Shown: one piece after another, positions 57,826-64,000 of the stretch | Layout: every line of letters begins with the position of its first letter | How positions within the stretch are numbered: position 1 is the first letter of the stretch | Source of the DNA: Camarhynchus parvulus | Lineage: Eukaryota > Chordata > Aves > Passeriformes > Thraupidae | Reading direction: 5' to 3' | NCBI RefSeq assembly: GCF_901933205.1 | Contig: NC_044585.1 | Location: 4,712,001-4,776,000, forward strand | Length of the DNA: 64,000 bases | Made by a program: the position numbers and the translations under genes | The notes under the pieces: generated by a model | Database searches by the model: none | Told to the model about the DNA's origin: nothing | Seen by the model: the letters and a program-made list of their open reading frames with translations, nothing else

Positions 57826-58975
57826 ACCTGTAATTTTCACGAGTCTGTTCATTGAGGATTCCTCGTTTTCCACACTCCCAACTCCAGAATGCCCTAAAGG
57901 CTTCAGTATTCAGGGCTGCTGAGCAGCCAAATATTTGGTGGAAGGATTCTGCAGCACTCCAGAAAGCCAATTCCATCCTTCTTCCAAACCACCCACTCAG
58001 AAAAAATCAGGGCATCCAAAACTGGCGGTTTGTGACACTCAGCTGATAATAGGGTATGCTATTAATGAGCCCCAAATCTCTCTGCACTTCCATTGAAGAG
58101 ATATCTAGAGGGGAAAATAGGAAAGCAGGTAATAGCTTTCCCCTCTCCTGCCCAAGAGCTCAGTGTGCAGGCAGGAGGTGGGAGGGAAGGAGGAATTTCC
58201 AAGCAGCCCCACAGGAGGCTCAGAGCTGCTCCTTGCCAGGAGACACCTCAGGCCCACGCAGCACGTAGGGCCAGCAGAGCCCCACAGCATGGCCTGGCTC
58301 CCAGCACCCACAGCTCATCTCCCATTTCAATGAAATCCTATGGAGGCTCAGGCAGCAATTCTTCCCTCCTCTGTCCCCTTGTGGGGCTGTGCACAAGGGA
58401 TGGACTCTGGTGAGTGGCGTCTGCAGCGTCCTCAGGGACACCAGGGATTGGTTTGTACCTGCTGTGGACACCAGGCAGCTGCTCCCAGTGTGGATCCTCT
58501 GGCCAGAAATGAAAGCTTGCTCCAATAACCATTGCTTTAGTGGGGGTCATTAATGGTCTCCTCCTCCATCCCACTGCCATCCATTCCCACAGAAGTTTTA
58601 GGAAACTTTCACCCTTTTTCCAACTTTGACTGAAACACCATTCAAAAGGTACTAGGGGGAGGGGATGGATGAGAAGGGCAAAGCCACTTCAACCTCCTTT
58701 TCCTGACAACTCTCTGAAGAAAAAGGAATAATTGTGTATGACCCACATGCAGCCAGAGAATAAGTTACAGGAAAGAATCCATCAAGGGGAAAAGGAGATT
58801 CAGATATTCAAGGAAAAGATTTCCAAGTTGACTTATGATTTTTCCTCCAGGATCTCATTGCAACAGGCACTGTGCAAACAGTGAGAGACAATTTCCTGCA
58901 CTAGATATATTAAAATCTAAGCTGCAGAGACAGAAAGAGTGTGGGAGGGAAAATGGGAGGGTTGAGGAGAATTGA
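57826..58975. other. Intergenic DNA, nothing recognised
   Basis: CpG-poor unique-looking DNA without gene or repeat signatures that I can name. Confidence 0.4.
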
Positions 58976-59065
58976 ACTGACTCACCCTGGGTTACTTATC
59001 TGGTCAAGAATAGAGGCAGGGAGGAATAATCCAAGGCTCCAGAGTGCCAGTCCAACACTGTCCTT
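58976..59065 (+). mobile_element. MIR-like SINE fragment (3' half)
   Basis: CTGACTCACCCTGGGTTAC, TCTGGTCAAGAATAGAGGCA and GCTCCAGAGTGCCAGTCC follow the MIR order: a GACTTGCCCAGGGTCAC core, then CTAGTCAGTGGCAGAGCC and a TGACTCC/AGTGC end. Divergence is high. Confidence 0.5.
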
Positions 59066-62000
59066 CAGACAAGGTTGCTCCTACCTATCCCTTTGATGTG
59101 CTCATAACAGCAGGGAGCAAGAGCCACCTCCTATCAAAATGAGAAGCCAGGCCACAGCCAAGGAGCAGCAAATGGAGAAATATCAAGAGAAGATTATCTG
59201 AGAATAAAGTGTCTGTCACCAGCAAAAACACGATGGTGTCACTTGTGGGCTGGGGTAAATCAGCACAGCTCCCCAGCAGCCAGGGCTCTGCTCACCAAAC
59301 ACCAGCAGGGTCTGCTCCACCTTATCAATCACCAGGGCCAGGAAGAGTAGAGGAGAGATGGGAGCTCAGTGAAAGCCATTCCTCAGTTAGGAGAGCACCA
59401 ACCTGTGGTCCCAAGCCAGGGGTCTGGATGTGTTGGCCAAAGAGAGAGAGGGGTGATAAACAGAGAGAATAATGCCAAAATAGGAATGTAAATTAACCAC
59501 CTTGAGTAAAGGAAAAGAAATGGGAATCCAGTCCTGCTAAAGGTGAATTAAACCTTTCCTATGCCTCTGAACCCCTGAAAGAGTTAACAAAATGGTAGGA
59601 AAAGTAGAACAGAGATTCTAATTTATGGAGAGGTTCAAAGGGCTTTTGATAAAGCCCTTCAGTAAAGTCTCTGAAGGAAATTTTATAATCATGGGGTTGG
59701 GAGATAAAGTGCTGTCATAGATTAAAAACTTGTTGAGACAGAAAACAGAGGAGAAGGAAATAAATGGCAAATGACCAGCATGGAAATAATTTAGGAGAGG
59801 TGTCCCCAGGATGAATTTGGAAAGTGGTTAACTGTAGTATGACTTTATGACTAATAGCAATTAGAGCTGGTAGAATAATAAACAGAAGCATGGTAACAAC
59901 CTTGATCCTGTGCTCGTGTGCTGCAAAGAGTCTGATCTAGAACAACTCATTGCTCTTTTTGTGATTATTTCAGGAAAAAAAAACCTGGCACAAAACAACA
60001 CCAAAGCCACATTGTTATTCCCATTCCTTCTCCCTGAAAGTAAACCCAGAAACATTTCAGCAACACCTCCCCATCCCCACACTCCCTGCACGGGCAGAGG
60101 TTTCCAGGAGCGCTCTGACACAAAATCCCTGGCAGCAGCAAAGCGGAGGAGCAGGATTTTTCTGGCCTTCGATTGCAATAAAGTTTTCAGTAATTCCCTC
60201 CCCCTCACTTCTCCCTCCCTTCACCTCCTGCCTTCCCTGAGCTTGTGACCCACGGGCTGAGAAACACCCATTGCAGAAAGGCAGCTTTGTGCTTTGCTGG
60301 CAGTGAAGAATTTGTAGTTAAGTTGGGCCTAGGTGAGAATTGCAAGGACCAGGAGGATCATACAGAGGGTGGGATACCTGGAAGTGCAGCTGAGCAGCAG
60401 CTGGGTGTCAGTCTAAGCTGGACTGCCCTAAGTCAGTGCCCTGAGTTGGAAAGGGGTGAGAGAAGGGGTCCTGCCACTCAGAACCTGCTCCCATCACTCC
60501 AGGGTGACCCCCAGCCTGGCAAGGAACTGAAAGCTGCCGTGCAAGGAGTGAGGAGGGGATTTCCTTGGCACTGAAGGGATTCTCCTGTGATCCCCAAGCA
60601 CAAGGATTGCTGTGGCACCTCTTCCCAAAACAGGTGTAGGAAAGGTGATGGGAAATGCCTCTTCTTTTTCCCGCTTCCCAAACACAGGAGAACAACAACT
60701 ACCTGGGATGTGTCCCATGTGCTCATTGCTTGCTCCCCACCTCAGCAGCTCTGCTCTGAGCCAGGCTTGGAAGAGACCCTTCCCACCAAGTCCAGCCCCT
60801 TGTTATCCACAGGAAAAAAAAAAAAAAAAAAAAAGAGGACAGTGTGGAGATGAACCAGATTGCACTGTACATTTCAACCAGCCTTTAATCAAGTCATGCC
60901 AGGATAATTGGGAAACAAATGAAAATTGATACATTTGAGGCAAGCTGAGAGCAGGGAAAGGCTGGATGCAGCTGCTGCATGGGCATGGAAGGATGCCCAC
61001 AGTGGGTCCATGCCCTCCCCAGGGGGGAAGAGCAAGGCAGCTGCCTGATGGAGAGGGGAGAAGGTGCTTGGCACTTCAAAAGAACCGAGGTCTTTCTGTA
61101 GGGGAACGGCTGCAGGAATATTGATTGCACAAGATGGCTGGGTGCCTGCCTTGCCTTTGTGACTCTTCCTCTTTCTTTTTTTCCCTCCCCAGTGTGCCCA
61201 CAATGGCAGCCCTTTTATGACAGAATGATTTCAGTGAGCCTAAACACAACGTGCCTTACAGCTGTAATTCTGGGACTCCTCGAGCATGAATCATATGATG
61301 CACAGAGCTGATAGTGGGGGCAGAGGCATTTGCTTCATTTCCAGACAGAGGGATGGAGTCAGGCTCCATCCGGCTGAACCAGTGCTTCCACTGCTCCTGC
61401 ACCTTTTCCCAACCACCACAGAGCAGGGCCAGGTACCTGTGTGAGCCCTGTTTGCTGGAAACCACCTTCCTGAGCTGCTGTGCGACTCAGCAATCAGAGC
61501 TCAAGGCATTCCAGCCCCTGGTCTCTTGCAAAATCTCATGACCTTGTGGAGGCAAGGCCACAAAATTCACTGGTTTGACTTCATTCTCAGACTTTCATTG
61601 AGTTTGACTTGGGGAAAGGAAAAAAAGCCAAGAAAACATCCAATAACAAAACACAAAGCAGCAGAAATAAAAATAAAACCAAAGGGAGCAGAGTTTGCAG
61701 GGAGGGAAATCTCACTGCCCTTCCCTCCTGCCTGGAGCTTTGGCTGTTGGGGACTTTTTTTGGAAATATCCATCCATTCTTTTACTCCTTTCTAAGCCCA
61801 GCACATACAAACCCATCTATCTGGGCTTCCTGGAGAAAAAGCAGCAAAGAAAACCGTGGGATGAAGATTTGAGAGGCAGGGAAGGATCCAAGAGCACACA
61901 CAGGTGCCCTCCAAGCAGGATTGAGCATTTCTTCAAAGCCCAACACACACTGGCATCCTTCCACTGACTTCAGAAAAACCATGTTCCCTCAGGACTGGAT

Positions 62001-62094
62001 TCATTTTCTTTAAGCAAGTGCTCATAACAATTTTTTCCCTCTCTTTGGTGGAAACCAGCACTGTCCCCACCATCCTCCTGCTACACAACTCATC
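59066..62094. other. Intergenic DNA, nothing recognised
   Basis: CpG-poor. A poly(A)21 run lies at 60814-60834 without a recognisable retroelement before it. AT-rich 59480-59900. No gene. Confidence 0.4.
60814..60834. repeat. Poly(A)21 run
   Basis: Homopolymer A on plus followed by GAGGAC. Confidence 0.95.
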
Positions 62095-62300
62095 CCCAAC
62101 CCTTCCCTTACGTTTTATTTACGTAGCCTCACTCAAGAGGTCACTGACGTAAAAAATACCCCATTTTCTCTATTTGTAGGTCATAAGATTTCACAGGTAT
62201 GAGTGTCCTTTTATAGCAGAGGCAAACAGCTAGGAACAGTATTTTGATTGCCCTTTAAAACTTGCAATAAAGGTGTTAAAAGGAAAGAGTGTTTTTACGT
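62095..62300. promoter_or_regulatory. Candidate conserved non-coding element
   Basis: Contains CRE/AP-1-like and GATA-like words (TTATTTACGTAGCCTCACTC, GAGGTCACTGACGTAAAAAA, GGTCATAAGATTTCACAGG). CpG-poor surroundings make the two ACGT cores stand out. Inference. Confidence 0.3.
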
Positions 62301-62929
62301 GCCATGTCAAGCTCTAATCTACTCCATATCTCACACGCACGCTCTTCCAGCACACAGCAGTTGTTTCAAGTCTGTCTCCAGTGTTGTTTTTGTATTTTTT
62401 TCACTAAGTAGTGCTTGTATAACCAGCAAAGGGAAGGCAGAAAAGCTTATCTGCAGCTGGCTTTTTAAAGCAGCAATTCCATGTTGCTGTTCTCCTGCCC
62501 CAAGGAGTTACATGTGACGCTGCTATTGCCTTCCCATGGGATGTGATAAGAAAGTTTGGGCTCAAGTTACCAGCAGGAACACTGGTGACAGTGAACCTTT
62601 AGTGTCCTGCTAGTGAGGAGCCTGAGTTTGGCTGATCCGGGAAGCCCCAGCTCCAGTGCTCTGCTCTCTCCTGATCTGCCATGCAAAATGGGAGCAGGAG
62701 CTGGGGGCACGAGTCAAGCTGTGGGGTCCCAGCCTTGTCTCCAGCCCCATCTACAACACCAGAGGAGAATTAGGGGGCCTAGAACTGGAATCAGAGGAGA
62801 CCAAGAGCTAAGCAAGACAGTGGGAAACACTTAGGAGGATAAGGCCGGGCTTTGTCTCCCTTTCACTCGGAGCTCCAGCAAGGCAGGGTGAGGAAACAAA
62901 ATCCTTTTTTCCCCCTTTGGCTATTTGTC
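62301..62929. other. Intergenic DNA, nothing recognised
   Basis: No gene, repeat or RNA recognised. Confidence 0.4.
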
Positions 62930-63480
62930 ATGAAGCTGGGGGAGGAGGGCACTTAAATGCCATAAAACCATCCCCTAATCCCCCTCCCACCACAGAGAGA
63001 GCTGTCAGGGGTGCCTGTCTTCCCAAACTTGCTGGAGCCCACATGTGACACCTCCAAGGCTCAATTATCATTAGCTGAGATTGCCAAATGACTCCCAGAG
63101 CAGTCACATCCCCTCACCCCGAGCATCCTCTGTGCTCCTTGCCCCTACCCCTGCCCCAAGGCTGCCCCCAGCCTGTGCCAGTGCTGCCTCTGCTCCCTCC
63201 CTAGTCCGGCTTAAGAGCCACAAGGCAAACACGGTTCAACTCCTGATCGGCTTAAAAACAAACAATCGGCAACTCCCCTACAACAGGAGAGTCCAAACAA
63301 ATAATTATCACCTCCCCCTTGACTCTGGCCAACGGGGCCACAGAGCTGGCTGCTCTTTCTGCTTCTGTGTGGTCTCTCCCTTATAGACAGGCCAACATAA
63401 AGGACTAAGTCACTGAAACTTAACGAGTTACTGCTCGTTAGCTGAGGAGCATTAACTGCCTGCCTGCTCCCTCCGGAGAG
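62930..63480. promoter_or_regulatory. Candidate conserved non-coding region
   Basis: Includes CTCAATTATCATTAGCTGAG, GATCGGCTTAAAAACAAACA, AAACAAATAATTATCACCTC and a small perfect hairpin AACGAG-TTACTG-CTCGTT (63423-63440). Unique sequence in a CpG-poor background. Inference. Confidence 0.3.
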
Positions 63481-64000
63481 CTGGGACAGGCTCTTTGTGC
63501 TGGCAAAGAGCTGGGACAGCGTTTTCCAGCCTCACAGTCTAAGGTTGCTTTCTGAGAGGTTTGCAGAGGTGGCTGGAAAACAAACGACTTGTCACTGGGG
63601 TTCAACCACTAACTCGGGGATCCACAGCCAGTGGGGGGAAAAGCTGTGGAAGGGCTGGCAGAGGGAGGAATGGCTGGGCTGAGGGCATGCCTGGAGCAGG
63701 GACTGGGCTGGGGAGCACAGCTGAGGGCTGGTAACTCATGATGGGATTTAATGACATGCAACTACCTGTCCGTGCTGCTATTCCCAGGTGTGACACTGCG
63801 CCTGCAGCAGCCACCCTCTTCTACACCAAGCACAGAGGGGAAATAAATGAATAAACCAGCAATTAATATACCCATTCCACGGCAAATTTTCTACAATGCT
63901 GGAACCCCAAAGACAGAGGGTTTGTGGCTCTGCAGTAAAACCCAGCCCCAGCTATTTTTCATCTCCTTCTTTCGAGCGCTGCAAGCCGTGATGCTTTCAA
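63481..64000. other. Intergenic DNA, nothing recognised
   Basis: Ordinary CpG-poor DNA to the window end. Confidence 0.4.

Overview
The window is vertebrate nuclear DNA, almost certainly from a bird and probably a songbird. Three things support this. CR1 LINE 3' ends occur in both orientations. There are LTR-like blocks with short TATA-to-poly(A) spacing. A mitochondrial insertion carries the order tRNA-Ile, tRNA-Gln (reverse), tRNA-Met, ND2 start. The only protein-coding gene I can support is TBX3, on the minus strand. It has seven coding exons between 38196 (ATG) and 27558 (TAA). All splice sites are GT/AG and the phases join into a 731-residue reading frame. Other open frames are chance frames in GC-rich or repetitive DNA, or antisense shadows of TBX3.

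Layout. Positions 1-18.5 kb are CpG-poor intergenic DNA with transposon debris: five CR1 ends, two or three LTR-like blocks, two pairs of local duplicates, a 40-bp minisatellite and one short NUMT. From about 18.7 to 52 kb the character changes. CpG-rich islands alternate with AT-rich blocks that look like conserved non-coding DNA, and I see no transposon. TBX3 sits in the middle of this domain: 3' UTR about 25.8-27.56 kb, coding exons 27.56-38.2 kb, 5' leader and promoter about 38.2-39.3 kb. From about 52.5 to 64 kb the sequence is again CpG-poor intergenic DNA, with two old MIR-like fragments and a few possible regulatory blocks.

TBX3 is a T-box repressor used in limb, heart conduction, mammary and other organ patterning. 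In other vertebrates TBX5 lies beyond its 3' side and MED13L beyond its 5' side. The transposon-free, CpG-rich surroundings fit a long-range-regulated developmental gene. Features that could matter for its expression are a canonical CCAAT/GC-box/TATA promoter pointing away from TBX3, three small upstream ORFs, a C12 tract at the exon 3 acceptor, three Pumilio-type motifs within 72 nt of 3' UTR, and a palindromic poly(A) signal readable on both strands. I found no undescribed protein system. Calls of non-coding conservation are inference from composition and need an alignment.
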